From Clostridiales bacterium (lineage in GTDB: Bacteria > Bacillota > Clostridia > Peptostreptococcales > Acidaminobacteraceae): DNA of 63,306 bases. Under the pieces are notes generated by a model that saw only the letters and a list, made by a program, of their open reading frames with translations, did no database searches and had not been told where the DNA came from. The position numbers and the translations under genes are program-made. The stretch is taken from positions 1 to 63,306 of the forward strand of contig JASUSA010000011.1 in NCBI GenBank assembly GCA_030446305.1. Direction: 5' to 3'. Shown piece by piece: positions 9,443 to 17,744 of this stretch. Every line of letters starts with the position of its first letter. The stretch's first letter is position 1.

Positions 9443-10606
9443 ATGCTCGTCATTCAAAATGCCACCATCTATACCATGGCTGGCGATAACATCCAAAACG
9501 GTACAATCTGCATAGCAGACGGTAAAATTACGGATATAGGCACACAGTGTGCGTATCCGGCTGATTCTAAGATCATTGATGCTAAAGGCAAAATGGTGTT
9601 CCCGGGATTTATAGATGCACATTGTCACATTGGCATGTGGGAAGAGGGGATTGGTTTTGAAGGTGCTGACGGCAATGAAAAGACAGATCCAATAACGCCG
9701 CACCTTCGTGCCGAAGATTCCATTAATCCCCGTGATGAAGCGTTTCGCAATGCAGTCTGTGGCGGCGTGACCACCGCGGCAACTGGGCCGGGCAGCGCCA
9801 ATGTCGTCGGCGGAACTTTTGTCGTGATGAAGCTTCACGGCGATCGCGTCGATGATATGATTATAAAATCGCCGCTGGCGATGAAATGTGCCTTTGGCGA
9901 AAATCCAAAGCGAAATTATAATGAGCGCCATCAGACCCCTATGACACGCATGGGCATTGCGGCTGTACTCAGAGAATTATTGGCAAAGACGAAAGCATAT
10001 GAGGCAAAGATTGAGGCAGCACAGGGCGATTTAAGTAAAATGCCTGCCTTTGATATGAAACTCGAAGCAATGCGCCCTGTTATGCGCAAAGAAATGCCTT
10101 TAAAAGCGCATGCACATCGGGCTGACGATATTTTTACAGCCATTCGCATTGCGAAAGAATTTGATTTAAATTTGACGCTGGAGCACTGTACAGAAGGGCA
10201 TCTCATTGCATCACATCTGGCAAAGGAGGGTTACCCGGCGATTGTCGGTCCTTCTTTTGGCAATAAATCAAAATTTGAGCTGAATCAAAAAACTTTTGAA
10301 ACAGCAGATGCACTTTATCGCGCAGGCGTTAAGATCGCCATCATGACAGATAGCCCGGTGACACCGCTGGAATCACTTCCGATGTGCGCAGCGCTTGCAC
10401 ATAAAGCGGGACTCCCAATGATGGAAGCATTGAAATGCATCACCATTAACCCTGCTGAAATTCTGGGTGTTTCAGAGCGCGTAGGGTCTATCGAAATAGG
10501 AAAGGATGCAGATGTCGTTATTTGGGACGGACACCCGTTTGACTTGCAGGCATCGGTAGCATATACGATTATCAATGGTAAGATTGTCTATGAACGAACA
10601 AAATGA
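9443..10606 (+). CDS. amidohydrolase, imidazolonepropionase-like (COG1228 type)
   Basis: The gene encodes 387 residues with a strong AAAGGAGG site. Metal-ligand motifs of the amidohydrolase superfamily are present in order: HCH at about residue 61-63 (FIDAHCHIG), the bridging part with AHAHRADD near 223, LEHCTEGH near 248, and MTDSPVTPLES near 300. The N- and C-terminal strands form the small beta domain usual for the family. It hydrolyses a C-N bond in a cyclic or amide substrate that I cannot name; COG1228 includes HutI, but this placement next to tsaE is common in Clostridia without a histidine link. It overlaps the tsaE reading frame and appears cotranscribed with tex. Confidence 0.85.
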   Translation: MLVIQNATIYTMAGDNIQNGTICIADGKITDIGTQCAYPADSKIIDAKGKMVFPGFIDAHCHIGMWEEGIGFEGADGNEKTDPITPHLRAEDSINPRDEAFRNAVCGGVTTAATGPGSANVVGGTFVVMKLHGDRVDDMIIKSPLAMKCAFGENPKRNYNERHQTPMTRMGIAAVLRELLAKTKAYEAKIEAAQGDLSKMPAFDMKLEAMRPVMRKEMPLKAHAHRADDIFTAIRIAKEFDLNLTLEHCTEGHLIASHLAKEGYPAIVGPSFGNKSKFELNQKTFETADALYRAGVKIAIMTDSPVTPLESLPMCAALAHKAGLPMMEALKCITINPAEILGVSERVGSIEIGKDADVVIWDGHPFDLQASVAYTIINGKIVYERTK

Positions 10607-11162
10607 GTATAAAGAACAAAAAGGAAACAACGGACATAAGGAACATAAGGAACATAACAAACAGGAAGATCGTGATAAAAGTAAAATTTGCCACGAGTGC
10701 AACGCGGTTTCAATAACGGTCGATGTACTTGAAAAGACTGTTGAGTTGGCATCTATTTTAGCTGAGACGATAAAACCGGGGGATATACTGTGCCTTTCCG
10801 GTGATCTCGGCGCCGGCAAGACGACGTTTACACAGGCGCTGTGCAAAGCACTTGGTGTGACAGAACGCGTTACCAGCCCGACGTTTAATATCATGAACCA
10901 GTATGAGGGCCGTTTGCCGATATATCATTTTGATGTCTATCGCATTGCAGACCCGGATGAAATGTATGAAATCGGGTTTGAGGAATACCTCAATGGTGAA
11001 GGTGTGAGCATTATTGAATGGGCGCCGCTCGTTGAAGTGCTTATTCCTGAAGATGCTGTTTGGATGACCATAATGACGACGGGCGAAACATCGCGAAAGA
11101 TTTGTTTAAGGGGACCGTCTGAAAAACTGGGGAGGCTGACGCATGAAATTACTGGGTATTGA
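10590..11162 (+). CDS. tsaE: TsaE, ATPase of tRNA t6A biosynthesis
   Basis: The gene encodes 190 residues from the ATG at 10590; an in-frame ATG at 10575 is an alternative and neither has a good ribosome binding site. The core carries the P-loop GDLGAGKT at about 71-78, then RVTSPTF and the YHFDVYR and IIEWAP motifs typical of TsaE. TsaE cycles ATP to regenerate the TsaB-TsaD complex that puts threonylcarbamoyl on A37 of ANN-decoding tRNAs. Oddly, the first ~35 residues are a hydrophilic run of Glu, Lys, His, Asn and Gln that ordinary ~150-residue TsaE proteins lack; the DNA there contains short AAGGAACAT-like repeats. It overlaps both the amidohydrolase and tsaB. Confidence 0.92.
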   Translation: MNEQNEYKEQKGNNGHKEHKEHNKQEDRDKSKICHECNAVSITVDVLEKTVELASILAETIKPGDILCLSGDLGAGKTTFTQALCKALGVTERVTSPTFNIMNQYEGRLPIYHFDVYRIADPDEMYEIGFEEYLNGEGVSIIEWAPLVEVLIPEDAVWMTIMTTGETSRKICLRGPSEKLGRLTHEITGY

Positions 11163-11838
11163 TACATCAACACAGACCGCGAGTGTTGCCATTTTTGAAA
11201 ATGGCAATATACTGGGTGAAATGCTGCTGAATACGCCATTAACACATTCACAGAAGCTAATGCCTATGGTGGAGAGCTTGATGGCACAGCTTTCGCTTAA
11301 AATAAAAGATCTTGACGGCTACTATGTAACGACGGGACCGGGGTCTTTTACAGGTGTTCGAATTGGTGTGAGTACGGTAAAAGCATTCGCACAGGCACAC
11401 CCAAAACCAATTGTCACCATGAGCAGTACGGCGCTTTTGGCACTTGGCAATCTGCAGCATGAAGGCGTTATTGTATCGCTTTTGGATGCCAAAAGAGAAA
11501 GTGCCTACTATGGCATTTATCGTTCTGATGGTTCGGAACTCAAGACACTGCACGAAGGTGCGGCAACGCTGGCAGAAGTCCATCAAATGCTGGAAGCGGA
11601 ATTCTCTGCAGAGCGCATTCTCATCGTTGGTGAGGCGACAGCCATTTACCCTGCTTTTTTTGAAACACTGATCAGTATGTGGAATAAGAACAATTACTTG
11701 TTTGGCAAACAGCGACACAATATCATCAATGCAACAAGTTTTTGCCATTTGGCATTTGAAACGGCATCACATCACACTTATCTTGATATTTCGGCGAATT
11801 ATATGAAGAAATCTCAAGCTGAGCGCGATTTAAAATAG
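11143..11838 (+). CDS. tsaB: TsaB, t6A biosynthesis scaffold protein
   Basis: The gene encodes 231 residues. The start (MKLLGIDTSTQTASVAIF) and the block YYVTTGPGSFTGVRIGV are diagnostic for TsaB, an ASKHA-fold relative of TsaD that lacks the metal site and acts as its dimerisation partner. It overlaps tsaE by 20 bases, with GGGGAGG upstream of its ATG, so the two are translated together. The C-terminus (YLDISANYMKKSQAERDLK) is normal. A gap of about 155 bases, holding a dispersed repeat, separates it from rimI. Confidence 0.95.
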   Translation: MKLLGIDTSTQTASVAIFENGNILGEMLLNTPLTHSQKLMPMVESLMAQLSLKIKDLDGYYVTTGPGSFTGVRIGVSTVKAFAQAHPKPIVTMSSTALLALGNLQHEGVIVSLLDAKRESAYYGIYRSDGSELKTLHEGAATLAEVHQMLEAEFSAERILIVGEATAIYPAFFETLISMWNKNNYLFGKQRHNIINATSFCHLAFETASHHTYLDISANYMKKSQAERDLK

Positions 11839-11851
11839 TTGAGGAAAAGGT

Positions 11852-11954
11852 ATAATGCATCGTTTAATCCTTTCACCACAATCTGTATCGCTTATTTAAG
11901 ATGAGCATTTAACCTGTTGTCGTGAAGAATCAACGAAAACGCGTATACAATTTC
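11852..11954 (-). repeat. dispersed nested palindromic repeat, copy A
   Basis: Read on the minus strand, the element begins GAAATTGTATA (end at 11954). It then has TTGATTCTTCAC, a variable centre, ATTGTGGTGAAAGG and TTAAACGATGCA. It matches three other copies in this window at both ends and in the inner TTCACC/GGTGAA arms. It lies between tsaB and rimI, about 40 bases before the rimI start. Confidence 0.75.
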
Positions 11955-11994
11955 CGTAGTTGCCTCAATTGAAAAAGAATTTGGTGAACGTATT

Positions 11995-12450
11995 ATGAAA
12001 ATTGAAATCAGAAGAATGGTTTATGAAGATCTCGATGAAATTATGGAGATGGAAGTTAAGTCGTTCAGCACACCGTGGTCACGGAAAGCATTTGAAAATG
12101 AACTCGTCAACAATATGCTGGCGGTTTATTATGTTGCAGTTTATGAAGGCAAGTGTATCGGATACGCCGGCATGTGGCATGTGATGGATGAACTTCATAT
12201 AACCAATGTTGCCGTACATCCGGATTATCGAGGTCATCACATTGCCAATTTGCTGATGGAGGCTCTCATTGCATTTGGCGATTCGGATGCGTATGTGGGC
12301 ATGACGCTGGAAGTGCGCGTTGGCAATCATGTGGCCATACATTTATATGAAAAATATGGATTTACAAAACTGGGCATCCGGAGGGGCTACTATCAGGATA
12401 ACGGCGAGGATGCAATGGTAATGTGGAAGGAGCTCAAAAAAAATGCCTAA
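11995..12450 (+). CDS. rimI: RimI-type GNAT N-acetyltransferase (ribosomal protein alanine acetyltransferase family)
   Basis: The gene encodes 151 residues. The GNAT fold is clear: [17 protein letters not shown], a central [12 protein letters not shown] strand ending in the acetyl-CoA pyrophosphate-binding loop (YRGHHIA, about 77-83), then [19 protein letters not shown]. RimI enzymes acetylate N-terminal amines, classically of ribosomal protein S18. The gene sits between tsaB and tsaD as in many Firmicutes and overlaps tsaD by 8 bases. The ribosome binding site is weak (GGTG). Confidence 0.92.
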   Translation: MKIEIRRMVYEDLDEIMEMEVKSFSTPWSRKAFENELVNNMLAVYYVAVYEGKCIGYAGMWHVMDELHITNVAVHPDYRGHHIANLLMEALIAFGDSDAYVGMTLEVRVGNHVAIHLYEKYGFTKLGIRRGYYQDNGEDAMVMWKELKKNA

Positions 12451-13486
12451 AGAAATGCCGAAAGAACTGTACACACTGGCAATTGAGACGAGCTGTGATG
12501 AAACGGCATGTGCCATTTTAAAGAACGGTCGTGAAGTGATCGCAGGCACTGTCTATACGCAAATTGAGCTGCATCGAACATTTGGCGGCGTTGTGCCGGA
12601 AGTCGCTTCCAGAAATCATCTTGAGAAAATATCTCAGGTAATCGATCAATGCCTCGAGAAGGCAGAAATGACGCTTCAAGATGTCGATCATATTGCCGTG
12701 ACATATGGACCGGGTCTCGTCGGCGCACTGCTGGTAGGGCTTTCAACAGCCAAGGCACTGGCTTTTGCTCTGGATAAGCCACTCATTCCCGTGCATCATA
12801 TTGAAGGGCACATTGCAGCAAACTACATTGCACATCCTGCACTGGAACCACCATTTATCAGTCTGGTGGTATCGGGGGGGCATACGCATCTTGTTGAAGT
12901 AACGGATTATACAACGTTTAACGTCATTGGACAAACGCGGGATGATGCCGCGGGAGAAGCTTTTGACAAAGTGGCGAGAACATTGGGGCTTGGCTATCCC
13001 GGAGGCCCGGAAATCGATCGCGTGGCACGGGAAGGCAATGCACAGGCGATTGATTTTCCAAGGGCCATGTTGGAAAGTGGAAGCCTTGATTTTAGTTTTA
13101 GCGGTCTTAAGTCAGCAGTACTGAATTATTTAAACAGTTGCCGAATGAAGGATGAAACCATTAATGTGCCTGATGTCGCAGCAAGTTTTCAAGCAGCCGT
13201 AACGGAAATTTTAACGATCAAGGCACTGGAGGCATTAAAAGAGACAGGGCATCAGCAGCTCGTGCTTGCAGGCGGCGTTGCCGCCAATAGTGATCTTCGG
13301 AAACGGCTGGCTGAGGCTTTGCATGAAAAGGGCTATGCTTTTTATTATCCGCCGCTCAGTCTTTGTACGGATAACGCGGAAATGATTGGCTGTGCCGGTT
13401 ATTACAATGCAGTGGCTGGTATAAGAGGCGATATGCATATTAATGCAGTGCCGAATCTTAAAATAGGGAGCAAAATGGGGCAGTAG
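12443..13486 (+). CDS. tsaD: TsaD, tRNA N6-threonylcarbamoyladenosine transferase
   Basis: The gene encodes 347 residues, the usual size. The metal-binding motif HHIEGH is at 118-123 (His119 and His123 as ligands). [10 protein letters not shown] at about 12-21, [11 protein letters not shown] at about 47-57, [10 protein letters not shown] and [10 protein letters not shown] are all family hallmarks. TsaD transfers the threonylcarbamoyl group to A37 of ANN-decoding tRNAs, working with TsaB and TsaE encoded just upstream. Three possible starts lie within a few codons; the first ATG overlaps rimI. It is the last gene of the prfB-to-tsaD run, and its stop codon lies within the terminator hairpin. 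Confidence 0.97.
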   Translation: MPKEMPKELYTLAIETSCDETACAILKNGREVIAGTVYTQIELHRTFGGVVPEVASRNHLEKISQVIDQCLEKAEMTLQDVDHIAVTYGPGLVGALLVGLSTAKALAFALDKPLIPVHHIEGHIAANYIAHPALEPPFISLVVSGGHTHLVEVTDYTTFNVIGQTRDDAAGEAFDKVARTLGLGYPGGPEIDRVAREGNAQAIDFPRAMLESGSLDFSFSGLKSAVLNYLNSCRMKDETINVPDVAASFQAAVTEILTIKALEALKETGHQQLVLAGGVAANSDLRKRLAEALHEKGYAFYYPPLSLCTDNAEMIGCAGYYNAVAGIRGDMHINAVPNLKIGSKMGQ

Positions 13487-13500
13487 CCCCATTTACTTTT
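13473..13500 (+). terminator. terminator overlapping the tsaD stop codon
   Basis: AAATGGGGC (13473-13481) and GCCCCATTT (13486-13494) form a 9-bp stem with a short loop, followed by ACTTTT and further T. The TAG stop (13484-13486) lies in the loop and stem. Confidence 0.85.
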
Positions 13501-13601
13501 TTGTCTGAAAAAACTGAGTATTTGATAAAATCGGATGTTATGTAAAGCGACAAAAAACCTGTATGAATCTGTTCAAAGAAACATACAATTGTTTATAACT
13601 C

Positions 13602-13749
13602 TGTGGATAGTGTGGAATATTCTGAATTTTTGGGCATTGAAATTCACAGCCAATGTGGATAAAGTGATAAAAACTTGTGGATAAAGGCAGTGTTCTGTTG
13701 ATAATGTTGTATACGTGTGAATAGATTACGCTGAATATCGCGTTGATAA
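13602..13749 (+). other. cluster of DnaA-box-like sites in a 620-bp gene-free region
   Basis: Two exact TGTGGATAA boxes (13654-13662 and 13676-13684; reverse complement of TTATCCACA) are joined by near matches TGTGGATAG (13602-13610), TGTTGATAA (13696-13704), TGTGAATAG (13716-13724) and CGTTGATAA (13741-13749). All have the same orientation. Spacing of the middle four is 22, 20 and 20 bp, about two helical turns. The interval 13487-14108 between the convergent tsaD and acpP has no credible gene. Because dnaA/dnaN are absent, this is more like a DnaA-binding titration or timing site than the origin. The role is inferred. Confidence 0.6.
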
Positions 13750-13939
13750 AGGGTGACATAATTTATGACTTTTATACTGCATAAAAATTGACGTCGTGCA
13801 TAGATGTGAAAAAGGTCTGTCGTCTTATGCACGAATACAGATGAAGGTCTATTCAAATACGGTAATCGCATACGAACGAATGTCTATTGTCGATGAATGA
13901 GGAACGGTATCATTCCAATAACGAACAGCAATGCATAAA

Positions 13940-13967
13940 AAAAGAATCCCGCTAATGGGATTCTTTT
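13940..13967. terminator. bidirectional terminator between tsaD and acpP
   Basis: AAAAGAATCCC (13940-13950) and GGGATTCTTTT (13957-13967) form an 11-bp stem with A and T runs on both sides. It can end the acpP transcript on the minus strand and any read-through from tsaD. Confidence 0.85.
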
Positions 13968-14108
13968 GAATTGTCAGCATATGCTTTATGGTATTAGATG
14001 CATACAAGCTATTAAATGCTGTCTATTTCATGAATGGCAGCCGCTGCATCTGTACTTTGCATCCGTTTGATGTTTTAACGATTGAATTGTGTATGCATAT
14101 TGTAAGTA

Positions 14109-14342
14109 TTAAGCGTCAACACCTTCGCCATTGAGGTAGTTGATAATGTCTGCAATGCAGTTGAATGATTCTGCGACCTCGTCTGGAATGCTTACTTCAA
14201 ATTCATCTTCAATTGCCATGATAATATCTACCGCATCAATTGAATCAATATCCATGCTGTCAAAAGCCGAGTCCATTGTGACTTCACTTGGCTCTATGAC
14301 TCCAAGCTGTTCAACAATGATGGCTTTTATTCTTTTAAACAT
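14109..14342 (-). CDS. acpP: acyl carrier protein
   Basis: The gene encodes 77 residues, a normal ACP length, and is acidic. The phosphopantetheine attachment serine is Ser34 in the motif DSID (Leu is more usual after the Ser). The helix II motif AVDIIMAIEDEFEVSIPDE follows, typical of ACP. ACP carries growing acyl chains on 4'-phosphopantetheine in fatty acid synthesis. An AGGAGG site precedes the ATG. The gene stands alone, away from any fab genes, with a bidirectional terminator after it. The identity as an ACP is secure; whether it is the main housekeeping ACP or a specialised one cannot be told. Confidence 0.93.
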   Translation of the reverse strand: MFKRIKAIIVEQLGVIEPSEVTMDSAFDSMDIDSIDAVDIIMAIEDEFEVSIPDEVAESFNCIADIINYLNGEGVDA

Positions 14343-14507
14343 AAGAACCTCCTAAATAAGTAAAGATCGTGATATTAAAGCGCACATAGGACACTTTCCC
14401 CAAAGAAATAATTGTATAATGTCGGTCGTCAATTTTAATTATAAAGAAATTCGCAGATTTGTCTATAATATTTTTAGGATATGTGACCTAGAGATCTCGT
14501 GAACGAT

Positions 14508-16424
14508 CTATTCATTTTCTTCAAGCAATCGTTCAAGATCCTGATAAAGTGCATCAATTTGACGCGTTTGATCGGCGATATCGTCATTGACGGCTTTTGC
14601 CTTGGCGCTGTCTGAAAAGACTGTTTCATCACACAGTGCGAGCTGTAATTCGTGCAGGCGTTCTTCCGCTTCATGGATATCCTTTTCAAGCGTTTCAAGC
14701 GCCATTCGCTGTGCCTTGGCTTCTGATTTTTTTGCTTTTTCACGTCGGGCTATTTCGCGCTGTTTTGTCTTTGTAACTTGCGGTTCTACAGTGGTTTCCT
14801 TGGATAGCCACGCTGCCTCTTCGAGTTTTTCGAGATAATAATCATAATTTCCCCAGTAGATATGAATGCCCTCAGGGGTTAAGTCAAAAATCTTTGTACA
14901 GATCTTATTGAGAAAATACCTGTCGTGGGAAATGGCAAAAAGTGTACCGTCGTATGCGGTCAGCGCTTCTTCAAGTGCTTCTTTGGCCATTAAATCCAAG
15001 TGGTTGGTGGGTTCATCCAGAAATAAGAGATTGTCGCCGCTCAGCATGAGCTTCAAAAGTGAAAGTCGGCTCTTTTCACCGCCACTTAGGTCGGGAACGC
15101 GTTTTTCAATATCGTCACCGCTAAAGAGAAAAGCCCCGAGGAGTGTCCGCACTTCCGTTAGAGAGAGTTGAGGATAGGCGTCGTGGATTTCACTGAGAAC
15201 GGATGAATCCATCGACAGATTGCGAAGTTCCTGATCGTAATAGCCTGGAACCACATGATGCCCCATTGCGATTTCGCCTGTATCGGCTTCGAGTTGTCCC
15301 AGCAGAATGCGGAAGAGGGTTGTTTTGCCAACGCCGTTAGGACCAATGAGACCGATTTTTTCACCGCGGTAGATTTCAAAAGATGCATGCTCAAAAATAC
15401 GGTGTTCACCAAAAGATTTCGAAATGTTTTCCGCAATCAGTACTTCGCGCCCGCTTTGCGTATTGCTTTGCAGGTGAATGGTAAAATGCGACTTGAGCAG
15501 CAGTGGCCGATCAATACGTTCCACATGTGCCAGTCGTTTTTCTCTGGATCGAGCGCGTTTGGCAAGTTTTTCCGTACCGCGTTCTTTATAGCTTTTGATA
15601 AGCGCTTCCTGTTTTTGGACGGCTTTTGTTTGCTGTTCGTATTTTTTTAACGCGGCTTCATAATTGCTTTGTTTAACTTTTAAGTACTGAGAATAGTTGC
15701 CGGTGTACTCGAAGAGCGCCTTGAATTCGATTTCATATATTTTGGTTGTCACCTGATCGAGGAAATAGCGGTCGTGGGAAATAATGATAACGGTACCGTC
15801 GTACTCCTTTAAATATGTTTCAAGCCATTTAATTGCCTGAATGTCCAAATGGTTGGTCGGTTCGTCAAGCAGCAGAATATCAGGCTGCTTTAACAGCAGT
15901 CTGGCAATGCCGACGCGTGATTTTTGACCGCCGCTGAGTTGGTTGACAGATTTGTGATGCGATTCGAGCTCAAAACCAAGGCCGTTGAGAACACCGTGAA
16001 TTCGACTGTCAATTTCATAACCGGAGGCTCTGTCGAAAGCTTCCTGCAGTAATGCGTACTGTTTGAGCAGTGAATCCGAATCATCGGGTGTGGCAGCGGC
16101 CATCGCCTTTTCCAACGCACGCATTTGGAGTTCAATGTCCAGGACATCTTCAAAGACTTCCAGACAGTATTCAAATGCGGAAATGTGCATATCAATGGTC
16201 GTGTTTTGCGCTAAATAGCCAATGGTCATCTCTTTTGAAATAAAGAGGTCGCCGCTGTCCCGTGAAGATTCACCGGTCAAAATGCGCATAAGTGTTGTCT
16301 TGCCTGCGCCATTGGCGCCAATTAGCCCGATTCGATCGCCTTTGGAAGCGGTAAAGGATATATCCTCTAAAATGGTATCAATACCATATGCTTTTGATAT
16401 ATTTGTACAGGATAGTGCAATCAT
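14508..16424 (-). CDS. ABC-F family ATPase (YdiF type), ribosome-associated
   Basis: The gene encodes 638 residues from the ATG at 16424 (GAGGTG just upstream; a GTG two codons earlier is part of that site). Two ABC domains lie in tandem without membrane segments. The first has GANGAGKTT and LSGGQKSRVGIARLLL, the second GPNGVGKTT and LSGGEKSRLSLLKLML. Each also has LDEPTNHLD, and a charged linker runs between them. A C-terminal coiled coil of about 90 Lys/Glu-rich residues follows. ABC-F proteins bind the ribosomal E site to relieve stalling or protect against antibiotics. The size and C-terminal extension fit YdiF, whose gene follows tsaD and precedes rex in Bacillus; here the neighbourhood is kept but the gene is inverted. 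Confidence 0.92.
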   Translation of the reverse strand: MIALSCTNISKAYGIDTILEDISFTASKGDRIGLIGANGAGKTTLMRILTGESSRDSGDLFISKEMTIGYLAQNTTIDMHISAFEYCLEVFEDVLDIELQMRALEKAMAAATPDDSDSLLKQYALLQEAFDRASGYEIDSRIHGVLNGLGFELESHHKSVNQLSGGQKSRVGIARLLLKQPDILLLDEPTNHLDIQAIKWLETYLKEYDGTVIIISHDRYFLDQVTTKIYEIEFKALFEYTGNYSQYLKVKQSNYEAALKKYEQQTKAVQKQEALIKSYKERGTEKLAKRARSREKRLAHVERIDRPLLLKSHFTIHLQSNTQSGREVLIAENISKSFGEHRIFEHASFEIYRGEKIGLIGPNGVGKTTLFRILLGQLEADTGEIAMGHHVVPGYYDQELRNLSMDSSVLSEIHDAYPQLSLTEVRTLLGAFLFSGDDIEKRVPDLSGGEKSRLSLLKLMLSGDNLLFLDEPTNHLDLMAKEALEEALTAYDGTLFAISHDRYFLNKICTKIFDLTPEGIHIYWGNYDYYLEKLEEAAWLSKETTVEPQVTKTKQREIARREKAKKSEAKAQRMALETLEKDIHEAEERLHELQLALCDETVFSDSAKAKAVNDDIADQTRQIDALYQDLERLLEENE

Positions 16425-16460
16425 GGGCACCTCGTTTCTTTGTAAAAAATGGATAAATGC

Positions 16461-16590
16461 TAAAACCTGAAAAATAAACCGATAATATAAAATAAATCGA
16501 AAACCCTGAAAATGAATCTAAAACCCTGAAAATGAATCTAAACCTGAAAATAAATCTAAACCCCTTAAAATGAATCTAAAAACCTAAAAT
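16461..16590. repeat. short tandem repeats upstream of the ABC-F gene
   Basis: Two identical 20-bp units (AAACCCTGAAAATGAATCTA) at 16501-16520 and 16521-16540 are flanked by degenerate 18-20 bp units over 16461-16590. They lie in the 537-bp gap between the ABC-F gene and rex, in what would be the ABC-F leader if transcription begins near 16800. Confidence 0.75.
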
Positions 16591-16716
16591 TAAAAATAGC
16601 AGAAATATGAAAATAGTAGATCTTGTCACAATAGGATTAAAATTTGTATGAAGGCATTGCCTCACTTAAAATATAAAAATGAATAAACGAGATAAACGAG
16701 AGCTTGTCTCAATTCC

Positions 16717-16775
16717 CTAAGGAGAGGCGCCAGTGCGCTTGTAAGGTTGAAATCCCATCCCGGAGGGGAACTTAG
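16717..16775. other. GC-rich foldable element of unknown type in the ABC-F/rex gap
   Basis: In otherwise AT-rich DNA, a 59-base segment can fold as a small junction. CTAAG (16717-16721) pairs with CTTAG (16771-16775), enclosing a hairpin AGGCGC-CAGT-GCGCTT (16725-16740) and a second hairpin around CCC-GGA-GGG (16759-16767). On the minus strand a TATAAT (16803-16808 reversed) lies just upstream, so it could be part of a long ABC-F leader. It matches no riboswitch class I know; a gene remnant is another option. Confidence 0.3.
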
Positions 16776-16879
16776 CGGTTTAATTTTATCATGTCTAGGA
16801 GTATTATAACAGACGAATCCAAGTAAAGGCAAAGGAAGAAGCGGATGTTCTAAAATGTGTACAATCATTGGTGGACCCC

Positions 16880-16919
16880 TTGTTATTAATTTGACATATT
16901 TTTTCTTGAAATGTATAAT
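16880..16919 (+). promoter_or_regulatory. rex promoter with overlapping candidate Rex operator
   Basis: TTGACA (16891-16896) and TATAAT (16914-16919) with 17-bp spacing form a consensus sigma-A promoter. TTGTTATTAATTTGACAT at 16880-16897 matches 12 of 14 fixed positions of the clostridial Rex site TTGTTAA-N4-TTAACAA within an error of one or two and overlaps the -35 box, consistent with autoregulation. The operator is inferred. Confidence 0.6.
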
Positions 16920-16967
16920 CTTATCAAAAGCTTGTGAGGATCGACAAGTTGAATCAAGAGGTGGTTT

Positions 16968-17594
16968 ATGAAGGAAAAGAATATCTCTTTGGCCGTTATT
17001 CGGCGTCTGCCGAAATACCATCGGTACTTGAAAGAGATGCTAGACAATGACATTAAGCGTATTTCATCAAAAGAACTGAGTAAGGTGATTGGTTTTACAG
17101 CCTCCAAAATTCGACAGGACCTCAATAATTTTGGTGGCTTCGGCCAGCAAGGCTACGGCTACAACGTCGAAGACCTCTATGAGGAAATCGGCAAAATATT
17201 GGGCCTGACCAGAGACTATAATGTCATCATCGTAGGTGCCGGCAACTTGGGCCAGGCGCTTGCCAATTACTCAAGTTTCGGAAGACTGGGCTTTAAGCTC
17301 AAGGCAATGTTTGATATCAATCCTAAAATTGTTGGATTGACCATCAAAGAAATTCAGGTTCTGGACATGGACACGTTTGAATCATTTGTAAACGAAAACA
17401 ATGTTGAAATTGTTTACATTTGTACAAACAGAGACGGTGCGCAGGACGTGGCAGATCGTATTGCTAAGACAAATGTCAAAGCGATATGGAATTTTGCGCC
17501 GGTTGATTTAAAGGTGCCAGAAGATGTGGTCGTCGAAAATGTGCACCTGATCGACAATTTACTTACGCTCTCCTATTTTTTAAAGGAGAATTAA
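16968..17594 (+). CDS. rex: redox-sensing transcriptional repressor Rex
   Basis: The gene encodes 208 residues, the standard length. The N-terminal winged helix (residues about 1-80) has the usual AVIRRLPKYHRYL start and the recognition region SKIRQDLNNFGGFGQQGYGY. The Rossmann domain begins with VIIVGAGNLGQALANY; GAGNLG is at 90-95. The C-terminal helix swaps between subunits. Rex senses the NADH/NAD ratio and in Clostridia represses fermentation genes such as thl, bcd-etf, adhE and hydrogenase-linked genes when NADH is low. It has a GAGGTGG site, its own strong promoter and terminator. The neighbouring thlA is a known type of Rex target in other Clostridia. Confidence 0.97.
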   Translation: MKEKNISLAVIRRLPKYHRYLKEMLDNDIKRISSKELSKVIGFTASKIRQDLNNFGGFGQQGYGYNVEDLYEEIGKILGLTRDYNVIIVGAGNLGQALANYSSFGRLGFKLKAMFDINPKIVGLTIKEIQVLDMDTFESFVNENNVEIVYICTNRDGAQDVADRIAKTNVKAIWNFAPVDLKVPEDVVVENVHLIDNLLTLSYFLKEN

Positions 17595-17619
17595 GGCATT
17601 TCAAAATACGTGTACTTTT

Positions 17620-17652
17620 AAGACAAGGGATATCCTTGTCTTTCTTTTTTGT
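17620..17652 (+). terminator. terminator of rex
   Basis: AAGACAAGG (17620-17628) pairs with CCTTGTCTT (17634-17642) around a 5-base loop, followed by TCTTTTTT. Confidence 0.88.
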
Positions 17653-17744
17653 TTTTGGTAAAATAAAATCAGGGATTGTCACACTATATTAAGTGGTCAT
17701 AAAAAGATAAAAGCGATCACACAAAAATTGGGAGGTAAAACACA

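Noticed and set aside
9041-9931. 296-codon minus-strand frame across tex and the amidohydrolase
   Set aside because: Antisense to two well-supported genes; no ribosome binding site and no domain content.
13487-14108. Possible replication origin
   Set aside because: DnaA boxes are present but dnaA, dnaN, rpmH and similar genes are not, and the neighbours are housekeeping genes not linked to oriC in Firmicutes.
16662-17021. 119-codon minus-strand frame before rex
   Set aside because: It crosses the consensus rex promoter and the start of rex, and has no family features.
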